A stretch of 64,000 bases of DNA from Capsicum annuum. Its lineage: Eukaryota > Streptophyta > Magnoliopsida > Solanales > Solanaceae. The position numbers and the translations under genes were made by a program. The notes below the pieces were generated by a model. It was not told the origin of the DNA and did no database searches. It worked only from the letters and a program-made list of their open reading frames with translations. Location: the NCBI RefSeq assembly GCF_002878395.1, contig NC_061121.1, forward strand, positions 133,967,319-134,031,318, written 5' to 3'. Positions 1 through 10,410 of the stretch are shown here, one piece after another. Every line of letters begins with the position of its first letter. Position 1 is the first letter of the stretch.

Positions 1-479
1 CAGTTAAATCATGAGTATTATTATTTACACAGATATTTATGATCATGATAAGCACTATCAAATATAATGTTCAGCTAAACTTATCTCTGTACAGTACTAG
101 TGTCAGTTCAGTTGGGATTAGGATTTTGCACCGATTGAACCCAAGGATTGAGGCTCACCTGCTAGAAGAGGGTCTGGCCTTTAGTATCAATCCCTGAGTG
201 CCAGTAGCCAGTGTAGGTTTGAGATATCTTTTAGCCAGTTAAGGTTTGACACATATCGTATAAGAGCACCTGGCAGTAGAAGGTGACTCCTTAGTCTTTT
301 GGGAATCCATTTTAGTGAATACACACAACCATGTGTTAGTACCCGTGACACGATACTGAAATACTTCTAATTGGGGTTATAGGTTAGAACCCGATTAGCT
401 CAGATCCGAAAATGTCAGCTATATGATATATCCCATAATTTTAGTCCAGTTATTCAGACTAAGTACAATTTAGTTTTAT

Positions 480-690
480 ATGATTAGTATTCAGATATCA
501 GTTAATCAGTATACAGTTATCAAATAATCAACATATAAATTTCAGTTAACCAGTATTCAAATGTCACTTATTCAGTATTCAGTTTTCAGTTATTCAGCTT
601 TCAGCTATCAGTTAGTCAGTATTCATTTATTAGCTACTTAGTATACAAACATTAGTTATCTATTTACTTAGATTTCAATTTTTCGGTCAC
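480..690 (+). repeat. Degenerate CAGTTATTCAGTATTCAG-type repeat inside the LTR
   Basis: About 200 bases are built from variants of a 9-18 base word (CAGTATTCAG, CAGTTATCAG, TTAGTCAGTAT). The word recurs more than ten times with frequent single-base changes. It lies in the downstream half of the LARD-1 5' LTR, and similar words appear near 6580-6650 in the 3' LTR. It looks like an old short-period array that has drifted; no function is evident. Confidence 0.6.
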
Positions 691-900
691 ACAAGCATCA
701 ACCATTTAGTTAATTAGATCTGCTTCGTACATGTTATGTTTGGTTTTGTTTGTTTATTCAGTCATGCTCAGAATATTTGTATATCCAGGTCCTTGAGTTA
801 TATTAGTTTCCACCATATAGTATTAAACCCGGTATTCATACATCATCCTCAGTATTGTTTTTACAGCATATTCAGCCATACAAGAGATTTACTTACATCA

Positions 901-1009
901 TTTATATTTCTACCACTTACAAGCTTACACAATATTTTTCAGCTCATGATTTACATTTATGTTTCTACCACTTACAAGCTTACACAATTTTTCCAGCCAT
1001 GATTTATAA
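901..1009 (+). repeat. 55-bp tandem duplication in the LTR
   Basis: Two adjacent copies, 901-955 and 956-1009, share the run CTACCACTTACAAGCTTACA and the surrounding bases with only a few differences, at a period of 55 bases. It is a simple local duplication within the LARD-1 LTR. Confidence 0.85.
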
Positions 1010-1636
1010 ATTTTTCTATGATTTATAGTTTTCAAGTATAGCCATGTTTCAAATGTATGTTTCAGAAAATAAGTTATATCCTCAGTTTTAAAGCATAATT
1101 TAAGTATTTCCATGATTTAATGCATATCTCCATATACTCTGTACATTCCAAAGTACTGATACACATATATGAGTTTATTCTTCATTATCTCATAATGTAA
1201 GTACCAATTGTAGCCTACATATCATAATCAAATAGGTTGCAGCTTCCAGCCAGAAGGTGATGAGTTGTCTTGTTTCATAAACTCTAGTTAGTTCTAGTTT
1301 ATGTACTATACTATTATTATTCTTGTGTATTGATTTGTGGTATTTGGAGGGATGTTCGAGCCACCTGCAATCTGGATAGTAGAGGCTTCATAGATAGTTA
1401 GTCAGAGTCACTCATGTAATTCAAGTTTCTTTATTTAGTTTTATTATGTTGTAAAATTTATTAGTATTTAATTTTTTTATACTTTCTCATGATTATGTTT
1501 CTGCTAAAAAAATTTAGTTTTATACAATTTAAAAAAGCTTCTCAAGTTGTATACCAGTTCATGGGTTAGCTTGAGATCACTTGTCGTTCCAAGTACCATG
1601 TTACAACTATGGGGTAGCCTCGGGTTGTGATAAACT

Positions 1637-1648
1637 TGGTATCAGAGC
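1637..1648 (+). other. Primer-binding site, initiator Met-tRNA type (LARD-1)
   Basis: The 12 bases TGGTATCAGAGC match the standard plant retrotransposon primer site complementary to the 3' end of initiator methionine tRNA. It starts four bases after the LTR end and is where minus-strand DNA synthesis would begin. It shows the element reads left to right. Confidence 0.93.
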
Positions 1649-2887
1649 CCATAGTTCAAGCGTCCTAGGGTGTCTATGAAGTTGTGTCTAGTAGAGTCTT
1701 GTGGAATGGTAAAGAGATATCTATACTTTTTTCGAGAGGATAAAAGGCATTTAAAATAAGTTTTCCTTCTTTCATATCTTATATTTTGATGTAGAAAGAT
1801 TCTTTAAGAAATTTATATAGATTCTTATTATTCTTCATTCATGCCAACTCTGCCTTATTCTTTAGGTAACGATAATAGTGAAGCTTAAATTCCTAATGCT
1901 ACATTTTTCTCAAGTAGTTCCCACAGAAAGTTATAGGATTACATGCAAACTTTAAAGTATCCCACTAGTTCCTTTAAATTCTAAAGTTTGAAAGATTTCA
2001 TTTATATTCATGAAAATTATGACATAAGCCAAAGTTAGATATTCTTTGAGATCCCTTCTCATAATCCTATAATAGCTTATGACCCAGAGTTAGGATCATG
2101 AATCTATAAGTTTAACAATGGTAAATTAAGGATGGTGTTTATATGGATTTAGTAGATTGTATATTCATTGGGCTAGTTGTATGAAAGATGAATTCATAGG
2201 CTTGAAATAGTGTATGGAAGAATATAAATTTATTGATTCAAAATTAACTATGATGATGTGGGTATGATCTTTTGGTGTGCCCAAGTGATATGGGATTTTA
2301 GTATTTTTATTTTTTTGAAATGTGTGTGCTTAGATAGTACGCTTGAGTTTTTAAGTTCGAATGAGGCTAGTAGTGTAGTATACGATGTCCTTACCTATTA
2401 AGTTATGGGTTATGGTTGTTGATGTCGGATGTTCACGTGTAATGGTAATTCATATGGCTTAGGAAAAAATATAAGTTTATAGGTGTGATATTAGGAGGCT
2501 ATGAAGGAAGTTAGTATAGTTCATTAAAAAGTTTGGGAATATCCATGTAAGTATTAGAATCTAAGTTGGAATCTTGAACGATTGAACTAATAGAAAGAAT
2601 AGTCAAAATTTAGATCGTGTGAACTTGGGATATGGGGATACTCATAAAGGTTCTAAGTTAGTATGTGATCAAGTTATTATATGAGGACTAATGGGTCTAT
2701 AGAAATTTAAGAGTTGTATCTTTGAAGGGAGTACAAGCAACGGGTCTTACACTTTCAGGTGCAGTTTTTAAGGGAGAGTTTATTCTTTAGGTGAATTGTT
2801 ATATCTCGAACTCTAGGATACAGTTGTTGCAGTTTAGTTAAGCGTTTATTAAAGGGGTCCACAGCCTTAGAATGATGGCTTAAAGCT

Positions 2888-2900
2888 AAGGGGGAGATGA
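2888..2900 (+). other. Internal polypurine tract (AAGGGGGAGATGA)
   Basis: This 13-base purine run, broken by one T, is nearly identical to the true 3' polypurine tract of the same element at 4955-4967 (AAGGGGGAGATAA). It lies about 1.25 kb after the 5' LTR. The complete reverse copy has the same tract at 34131-34143, about 1.23 kb from its 5' LTR. Conservation of place and sequence suggests a central second-strand priming site or a relic of an ancestral LTR junction; this is inference. Confidence 0.6.
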
Positions 2901-4954
2901 TAGAACAAGAAACCAAGTAAGACCCTCAAATTCTAGTAGTGATACCAATGATTTTTAGAGCAATAGCAGGGGAGGAAGATGCTAGACCAATTCTTATATC
3001 AGTGTAAATTTTTGTTCTTCAGTCATCATGAAATTTACTCATTCCCTACATGTCAACCCCATAATCATAGTTCATTTTCATGTACTTATATAGAGTCATG
3101 TTCGCTCGTCACTCCTAGTATAAGGAGTTCCAGATAACTCAGCAGTAACAGTTATATTCCATGAATTTATGAACTCAAAACTCAGGTCATGCAACTCATG
3201 ACTCTTGTACTCATAATTTATGGTATGCTTGGTTACCATAACTCATGGTGTACCCTTAATGAGTAGTGAAAATCGCATTATTTTAGATATATCCTTAGTT
3301 TAGATCTCTTTAATGAATTCATGATGTTAATACTCTATTCTTCAAGCCTCAGCTAAGTGTCAAAGTTATATATAATATTATTTTATGTTTCAGGTCCTCG
3401 TGTTCTAACCTTTCAGTTACTTCTCCTTATGAAATAATAAGGATGATGAACAATAATTTAGATAGGAGAGAGTAAATATTTCATGCTAGGGAAAGATTGT
3501 TGTATGCTTCTTTTATCTAAGGCTATAAGTCTGAAGGAAAATTGAGGCAAAGCTTTTTGTAGATGTTATGGTTAGTTGAGAATCCCATGTGTATCTTCAT
3601 AAGAATAGTGCAAGAGAGTTGTTATTGATAGAGGTTTCGAGAATGTGAGAAATACACTTTTATGGGTATTTTCCTAGAAGTTTGTATGTGGTTATAATGA
3701 TAGTCTTGAATGTTATGTTGGTATATAAGATGATGAGTGCATTATGTGCTAGTGAATTCTTAGTAATAGGTTGAATTTAGTTGTTGAAGTGCTAAGAAGA
3801 ATTATTCTTCAGATGAGAAGTTGTGAAAACACATGGGTTATTGAATTCATGTTTTAAACTAGTATTATGGTGTTATGTGTTGTACCATGTAATTTTGAGT
3901 TAGGCTTGAACATGGTGAGAGTAGGTATTTCAACTCAGACTTTGGCTGGAATAGTTATATGTGCCCATGTGAGAATTTTAAGTTGATCAAATAAGCGTAG
4001 TATTCAAAGGGACAAGTATAGTTGAGGGAGTATTTGAGAAGTGTGTTCAATCTTGAAAGTTAGCAGTTGCATTGCCTAGAAAAGTGATTCTATCCTAGCT
4101 TATGTTTTATAGGCCTATCGTCCATGCTTATAGAGTTGTAGCCTTGTTACAATTCCTTATGCAGATATCTTATTCAGATCATGCCCAAAATTCTTTGCCG
4201 CCTAATGTTATTAGATCTTATTAATAAGAATGTTGAAGAAATAATTCAATTAAGTATAGGCTTTCAGTATAATTCAGTCCGTATAGCCAGAAATTCAGTT
4301 TAGCAGACAAACCGACAAGCTCCTATGGTTTTCCATATTTCCACGTAGTCTTAGTATCTTATTTTTGATGAATATGTCTATTCCATGAGGTTATTTCTTC
4401 ATATACATGTTAGTTGTGAATTCAGTTTAGTCCAAGCATCAAGTTCAGATTCAACTATTTAGTCATGACTCAGTAGATAAGTATTCAGTGCATGTCTCAG
4501 TTTTCCAAGTATTCCAGCTTAGACACTGTGCTACCTATTATACGACCTTAGTCTCGTTATATCATGATTTGTGCTTACATAATGTACTTGGCGAAGCCAT
4601 GAAGACCTTTTCTTTTGATCCTTATACGTGTTTTGTTGAGGTATAATTCCTAATGAGAAGTTACGTACATTAATCCATCCATAGTAACTCTTGGAATTTT
4701 ATAGCATCATTTATCACTTCGTAGTTCTATATGTAATATCATATCATGACATTTCAAGTAAGTTCAAAACGATGTGCATGAATAAACTCTTTATATTAAA
4801 AAAGTCAAGTCAACTCAGAGATCAGTTTCATGATAAAAGTTATTAAGTTTCATATCAGCTACATCCTTCATCAGAAGATGTATCATGTGTACATTATTCC
4901 TTACTTATAAGACTTCAACAAGTTCCTATCCATTATTTGAGGACGAATGATTCC

Positions 4955-4967
4955 AAGGGGGAGATAA
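4955..4967 (+). other. 3' polypurine tract (LARD-1)
   Basis: AAGGGGGAGATAA lies immediately before the 3' LTR start TGTAACACC. Plus-strand DNA synthesis starts here in LTR retrotransposons. It is preceded by the phrase GAGGACGAATGATTCC, whose counterpart is seen at the same place in LARD-2. Confidence 0.9.
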
Positions 4968-6654
4968 TGTAACACCACGCATTTTTTAGCAAGATTTTGA
5001 GTCGTCGTTCGAATGTGTATAAACTCAAATCTAATGATTTATATTTGAGTACATGTTTCATTTTCTATATCCTTGTGTGTGAAGTTCTTATGAGGTGAAA
5101 AATGTTCATAGAAATAACTTAGAGCAAAGTTGAGCTAAGAGCCTTTGATTCGGCCAAATTTTTGTATTCGATTCTACAAGGGTCAAAATTGAATGAGTAA
5201 AACATCTTATAACCTAATTATAGATAATTGAATTGGATTTCCAACGATTTCAACTTTACTTTAATCTGATATCCGAGAAAAAAGTTATGACCATTTTCGT
5301 AAGAAATAGTAAGCCTCTACGATAGGCCTGCAGCGCATTGGTCTTTCCAGCAGAGCAAGGTATGTAGTGCGTCGGTCTCTCTCACAGAGTAAGGGTTATG
5401 CCGCGGAGGTTATTCCCCCATTGTTACAGCTCCCTATGGGCCAATAGATAATTTAGTCCTTTCCCCTCAACCCAAGTCATCCAATACACGATTTGGGACA
5501 TTTCTGAGGGCATTAATTGCCCATAATCCTAAAAAACAACTCACTAAAACCGATTCCCTTTCAACATGAATAATTTCAAGATTTTTCTCTCAATAACACA
5601 AGGATTTAAGTCCTGATTTCAATATTTCTTCAAGAACCCATTCAATTAAGGTATTCGGGGTATTCATCAATGGGTTCATTTCGCCCATTGAGCCCAAAAA
5701 CCTATCTTTATATAAAAATATGAATCTACTCTTATTTTATGAAATCATCCATGAAACTCATGAATTAAACCCATGAACTTCTCATCAACTCAAATACAAG
5801 CCATGCCTACATGTGATTCCATGTGAATTAAGCTACTTCATGTTTTGAGTTTCAATTCCCATGTCATGCTAAATTGATTTCATGTTAAATCCTCAGGTTA
5901 TGAATTAAACCATGTGAAGATGTTGTTCTCTCATGTTTATCACACTCCCATAGTCTAGTTCATTCTTATTACTCACTTGTGGGTGAAATATTTAGGTTTT
6001 GGGTCTTTGAACCATAATTCCAGACTACAGTTTTAAGATTTGTTATCGTATTTTATGATCATTCCGTGCTGGCGGGTTATAAACACCCGATACCTATGTG
6101 ATTGCTTACATTTTAGATATTCCAAGTAATGATTCAGTTAAACCATGAGTATTATTATTTACACAGATATTTATGATCATGATGAGCATTATAAGAAATA
6201 ATATTCAGTTAAACTTAGCTCAATTTAGTACAAGTGTTAGTTCAGTTGGGAGTAGGATTAGCAACAATTGAACCTAGGGATTCGGGCTCACCTGCCAGTA
6301 GAGGATGTGATCTTTTCTAGCAATCCCTGAGTTCTTGAACTACATAGCCAACGTAGGTTTAAAATGTCTTCTTGACAATTAATGTTTGACACATATCTCA
6401 TAAGAGTACCTGTCATTAGGGGGTGACTCAGTAGCTCTTCAGAACGCCAGTTTAGTAAATCCACATAGCCATGTGTTAGTACCTATGGCACAGTACTGAC
6501 ACCCTTCTAAGTGGTGTATCTGTTACATGATACCTCCGATAATTTCTATCCAGTTATTCAGACCAAGTACAATTTAGTTTTACGTAATTTGTATTAAGAT
6601 ATTTGTTAATTAGTATACAATTATCAGATAATCAGCATACAGTTGTCAGTTAGA
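4968..6654 (+). mobile_element. LARD-1 3' LTR (5' two thirds)
   Basis: The LTR starts TGTAACACC right after the polypurine tract. Bases 6138-6640 align with the window's first 500 bases, which pairs the two LTRs. A CG-containing cluster at about 5315-5425 sits in the U3-like part. The expected end (a GTGACA-type terminus) is missing: homology to the 5' LTR stops near 6654, where a second copy of an earlier LTR segment begins. The LTR is therefore rearranged and not complete. Confidence 0.85.
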
Positions 6655-7196
6655 TAATTCAAGAATCTATTCAATTAAGGTATATGGGGTATTCATCAAT
6701 GAGACATTTTCACCCATTGAGCCCAAAAACCCTATCTTTATTTAAAAGTAAGAATCTACTTCTATTTTATGAAATCAAACTCATGAATTAAATCCATGAA
6801 CTTCTCATCAACTCAAATACAAGCCATGCCTACATATGATTTCATGTGAATTAAGCCAATTCATGTTTTGAATTTCAATTCCTATGTCATGCTCAATTGA
6901 TTTCATGTTAAATCCTTAGGTTATGAATTAAACCTTGTATAGATGTTGTTCTCTCATGTTTAATACACTTTCATAGTCAAGTTCATGCTTCTTACTCACT
7001 AGTGGGTGAAATATGTAGGATTTGGATCTTTGAACCATGATTCCATACTACAATTTTAACCTTTGTTATCGTATTTTATGATCATTTAGTGCTAGAGGGT
7101 TATGAACACCCAATACCTATGTGAATACTTACATTTTAGATCTTCCAAGTAATGATTCAGTTAAACCATGAGTATTATTATTTACTTAGATATTTA
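6655..7196 (+). repeat. Direct duplicate of LTR segment 5632-6180
   Basis: From 6655 the sequence repeats about 540 bases already seen at 5632-6180 (shared words include CATCAACTCAAATACAAGCC and GAATTAAGC), at roughly 90% identity by eye. It breaks off at 7196, inside the phrase ACTTAGATATTTA, where an unrelated minus-strand LTR begins. Either the LTR was tandemly duplicated and then truncated, or a second LTR copy recombined with it. Confidence 0.85.
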
Positions 7197-8410
7197 CCCT
7201 AACTGAAAGGGCCCCAGTACGTGTAGCCGTATGACCAGGGAATATCCCATGGGATGAATAGTACATCCCCTAATATAAAATGTGACACATGCATATGGTA
7301 TCAAGACCCCTTATATTAGCAAATATGATTTTTAAATTTTGGTCCCCCCGGGATTGCCACTTTTCATGGATTATCTACACACCCCGCAATTAATGCCCAA
7401 TTAAAACCATGTCCAAAAAATTCATTTAACATTTATTAACCAAGTTCAATATTAGTGGTATCATCATACCACCCCTTACTTGTAAGTAATATCCATAGCC
7501 AAACCATTTAGGTCAAGGGGACCTTAGGTTCCCTTGCAATTATCATATTAAATCTACTTGGGAGACTTCCATGTTCTTCACAATCACAATAATTTAGCCT
7601 TTAGCCTTTCCAAAACATTTAAACCATGCATAAATCCATCTTCCAGTTTAAAACTTACAAGAGTTCCAGTAAAAATAGTCAATGCAATGAACATATCTTT
7701 ATAAGCATTTTATCAAACACATTGGGGGATTAATATAACCAAAATCAATTCCAAAGAGCATTAAACCATTACCATGCAATCCAATTGTCCAAAACAACCA
7801 TTAATGCATATAAAAGCATAAATAAAACCATAGGAAACCATAACCAAGCATTCAATGTAAAAACCCCCAATAATACTTGAAAACCATAATCATGAAATAG
7901 TAAAACCATGAAATCAATCATATAAACCATGCCTTTAGTTGAAACTAAAATGAGGGAAGAGAATCATACCTTAAACCAAAGAATTGATTGAAATAAATCA
8001 CCAAGACAAGCCTCAAAGCAATCCGTAAGATGAAACCCTAGCCTTCTTGTCCTAAAAGCTCTTGAGAAAATTATGAGATGTTTTGGAATAGTTTCTAAGT
8101 GTTAATAAATAGAATAATAGGGTGAATAACCTCCTAAGTGTATTAGAAGTCGTGGGTCCTAATTAGGGTAAGTAGGAAAATATCTAGAATACCCTTACTT
8201 AAATCCCTTAAGAACCTGTCACAAGGATACGACTGACCCACACGAGTCATACCCTTCTATATGGTTGGTATCCAACCAATACTGGTCAGTATACAAGAGG
8301 ACCATAACACTTGTACCCCAGCATACGGCTTGTACCCATGAATCGTATTGAGTTCGGAGAAAAGATTTCTAGAAAATTTTCAAAGGTTTAAAACCCAGGA
8401 TATTTCATCA
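7197..8410 (-). mobile_element. LTR fragment, 5' part, chromovirus-like family
   Basis: In reverse complement this resembles the U3 half of the LTRs at 21046-22236 and 25057-27307. It has an LTR start near 8410 with a terminus like theirs (word AAATTTTC), a CCCAGTACGTGTAGCC word near 7211, and a cluster of ACGAC/ACGAGTC words at about 8228-8340. It stops abruptly at 7197. No internal sequence or polypurine tract is attached. No coding sequence is present; the ORF-like stretch at 8348-8536 runs across the LTR boundary and is not a gene. Confidence 0.65.
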
Positions 8411-9218
8411 TTGGTGCTACGTCACCTTTATTATGTCGGGATATTTGAGTCCCTCATAATGGAATATACAGATATAGATATTCTCTGGTTTGTGTGGCTA
8501 CAAGCATTGGCTCCCTTCCTACTAGGGGAGAGCTAAGCCCATATTGCACGTGGGTGCCTTGTTATATAACTGTTATGTTATGTAGCCCAGGTTAATGTTT
8601 TCAAAGTTCATAATAAGCCATGTACCCTATCCCGATATGATATATATATGTATAAATGTGATTGTATATGATAATTTGACTTAGTTTCAATGATGAAATT
8701 ATTTTATTCCTCTACGCCTGAGTTACAAGCTAGCATTCCAATTACTAACCGTCTTCGAACGCTATATCCCGATGCCATACAGGGACCAAAACTTCTTCTT
8801 CTTTTCCTACATAGTAACTAGGTGTTCAAGTGGCTCGTGAGTTGACATTGAAGTGGTGAGCTACCATTATTCAAACGGCATTCATTTCATGGTATTTTTA
8901 CTCTATGTCATTGACTTTGTTAGACTTGGATTTTGCTATTGTCGAGGGCATGTCCTGAGATTTTCTTAACTTTGGGTTGTAAAGGCTTTGTGTATTACTG
9001 TGGACTTAGGTGTGATGGTTTTCTGTGTGGTGGTGATGAATGGTCTAGATATTTTTTTGAGTTGTTGTTAGCCTTATATTACTCTATTTTATTATATATA
9101 TGGGATTCATCCATGTTTTTGGTGGATATATTGGTTAGGTTAGGTGAAGGGGGTGATCTCCAATCCACATAGGACTTGAGATACCCATCATGTCCAAGCA
9201 CGGGTTTGGGTCGTGACA
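8411..9218 (+). mobile_element. LTR fragment, 3' part, opposite strand
   Basis: This is the downstream end of a related LTR on the plus strand, ending GGGTCGTGACA at 9218, the terminus shared by several families here. The words GGTGATCTC, GACTTGAGATACCC and CATGTCCAAGC correspond to the end of the plus-strand LTR at 18482-20412. Its beginning is missing. It abuts the minus-strand fragment to the left, giving a back-to-back pair of partial LTRs. The open frame at 8933-9172 has no family resemblance and is treated as chance. Confidence 0.65.
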
Positions 9219-9220
9219 AT

Positions 9221-10410
9221 TGATACGCCAAAGTTACAACTCTCTTACAAGAGTGTAGCGGTCGCTGTCAAATATAAAATCCAACTAGGTTAGGGTCGAA
9301 TCCCACAGGGAATATGGTGCTAGTTAAGTTGTATAAAGATTGGTTGACTTTTAATCATTTGTTTCCATAAAACAAAAGGGGGGATTTGATTCATTCATAA
9401 ATTAATGGTTTTAGTTTAACAAGATAAAGTATGTGCGGTAGTGTTCAAATTCAGAGAAATAGCAAGCTAGGGTTATGTGCACCTTGTAGTTTTCAATACT
9501 TTCTAACCATAGGATTTACAAATTCATACATGCATCAAGCTTACAGAGAAGTGTATTGTATTTAATAACATATTCCTAGTGTTTCTCAACCATTAAGGAC
9601 TAATTCACTTTAATTCTCTCAAATCAAAACTGTTTACAAAAACAATATGAAATCTCCAAGTAGTTAATCATGTTAAGGCATTAACATATGAAATAGGGGT
9701 TAGAAATCCTATTTTCTTGTCACTACACTCTTTTCCGAACAATAGCCTTTCTCTCGAACAAGTTGTGTTTTAAGGCATATCCTCTATGTTTGCAACCACG
9801 AGAATTCAAGATAAACGAAGAGAGTATGATGTAAACAAATCAATGCATAATAAATTCAAAAACCAAAGTAATAGATTGTATGCTTAAAGGCTTCCATAAC
9901 CATAACTAATAAACTTAGCTACTCATGAATAAAATGAAAATCACAATAGAAATATTCATCATACCAAAAGGTAAATACAATCTTGGAGGAGAAGATGAAG
10001 TTGCGTATTTTTCCCCTCTGTGCTAAGCCGCCACTCTCCTCCCAAAATAATACAGAATAATGAATAAATGTAAAAATTCAGCATCAAGTATTTTTAATAA
10101 AATTTTCTCTCACATTTGCCTTCTAAGTCCCTGAACTAATAATAAATGACAAATTAGTCTTGGACATATTTTTAGGCATCACATTTGGTCCAGACTGCTA
10201 CTCTCTCTTGTGTCATATGTCATCCGCATTCCACAGTCCCATTATGTCTTCATCTACCTCATTAAAACCTGAAATCATGCTAATCACATCGGTTAGCTCA
10301 ATTACATAGAAGTAAAGTAAAAACATAAGAAATTAGGTACTTTTTTCTCTAAACTTAGCTAAAATATGGATAAGTTATGGTGCTTAGGCGTGTAAATACA
10401 CCCAATATCA
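9221..10410 (-). mobile_element. 3' LTR of the Athila/Tat-type element
   Basis: The LTR runs from TGATACGCC at 9221 to CCCAATATCA at 10410, so on its own strand it begins TGATATTGGG and ends GGCGTATCA. It is 1190 bases long. Its left 800 bases align with 16408-16667 joined to 18183-18481, sharing for example GGGTCGAATCCCACAGGGAA and GAACAAGTTGTGTTTTAAGG. No coding sequence is present. Confidence 0.85.

Larger units (their letters stand above)
1..1632 (+). mobile_element. LARD-1 5' LTR, 3' part (cut by window start)
   Basis: This is the downstream part of a long LTR on the plus strand. Base 1 corresponds to about 6138 in the element's other LTR, and the first 500 bases align with 6138-6640. 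The LTR ends near 1632 with a terminal GGGTTGTGATA, followed after four bases by a Met-tRNA-type primer site, which fixes strand and boundary. It also matches, in reverse complement, the two LTRs of the complete copy at 29612-37938. Small ORFs inside (for example 736-1002) have no family resemblance and are chance. Full LTR length is likely 2.5-2.8 kb, judging from the intact copy. Confidence 0.85.
1633..4967 (+). mobile_element. LARD-1 internal region, non-coding
   Basis: About 3.3 kb lie between the primer site and the 3' polypurine tract, with no ORF of 60 residues or more on either strand and no gag, protease, RT, RNase H or integrase motif that I can recognise. It is homologous along its length, in reverse complement, to 32152-35371. 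For example, the stretches around 3860-4135 and 2830-2990 match 32960-33185 and 34050-34200. Both copies are the same size, apart from small indels, and both are empty of coding. That fits a LARD (large retrotransposon derivative), a non-autonomous class that depends on proteins from another element. Decay of a once-coding region is less likely, because two copies would have lost coding at the same places. Confidence 0.75.

Noticed and set aside
736..1113. Frames of 62-88 residues on both strands
   Set aside because: They are inside the LARD-1 LTR and overlap a 55-bp tandem duplication; the corresponding frames are absent in the LARD-2 LTRs.
1633..4967. Captured host gene inside the LARD interior
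   Set aside because: No open frame, intron-exon pattern or protein word was found on either strand in either copy.
7141..7260. Possible target duplication at the LARD-1/LTR junction
   Set aside because: Neither side shows a complete LTR end, so no matching five-base copies can be defined.
8933..9172. 79-residue frame with hydrophobic stretches, possibly a small membrane protein
   Set aside because: It lies wholly inside an LTR 3' part whose relatives elsewhere do not keep the frame.
9241..9310. tRNA-like phrase GGTCGAATCCCACAGGGAA (B-box like), also at 16480
   Set aside because: It occurs at the same place in both LTRs of one element, and no matching A box, acceptor stem or cloverleaf could be drawn.
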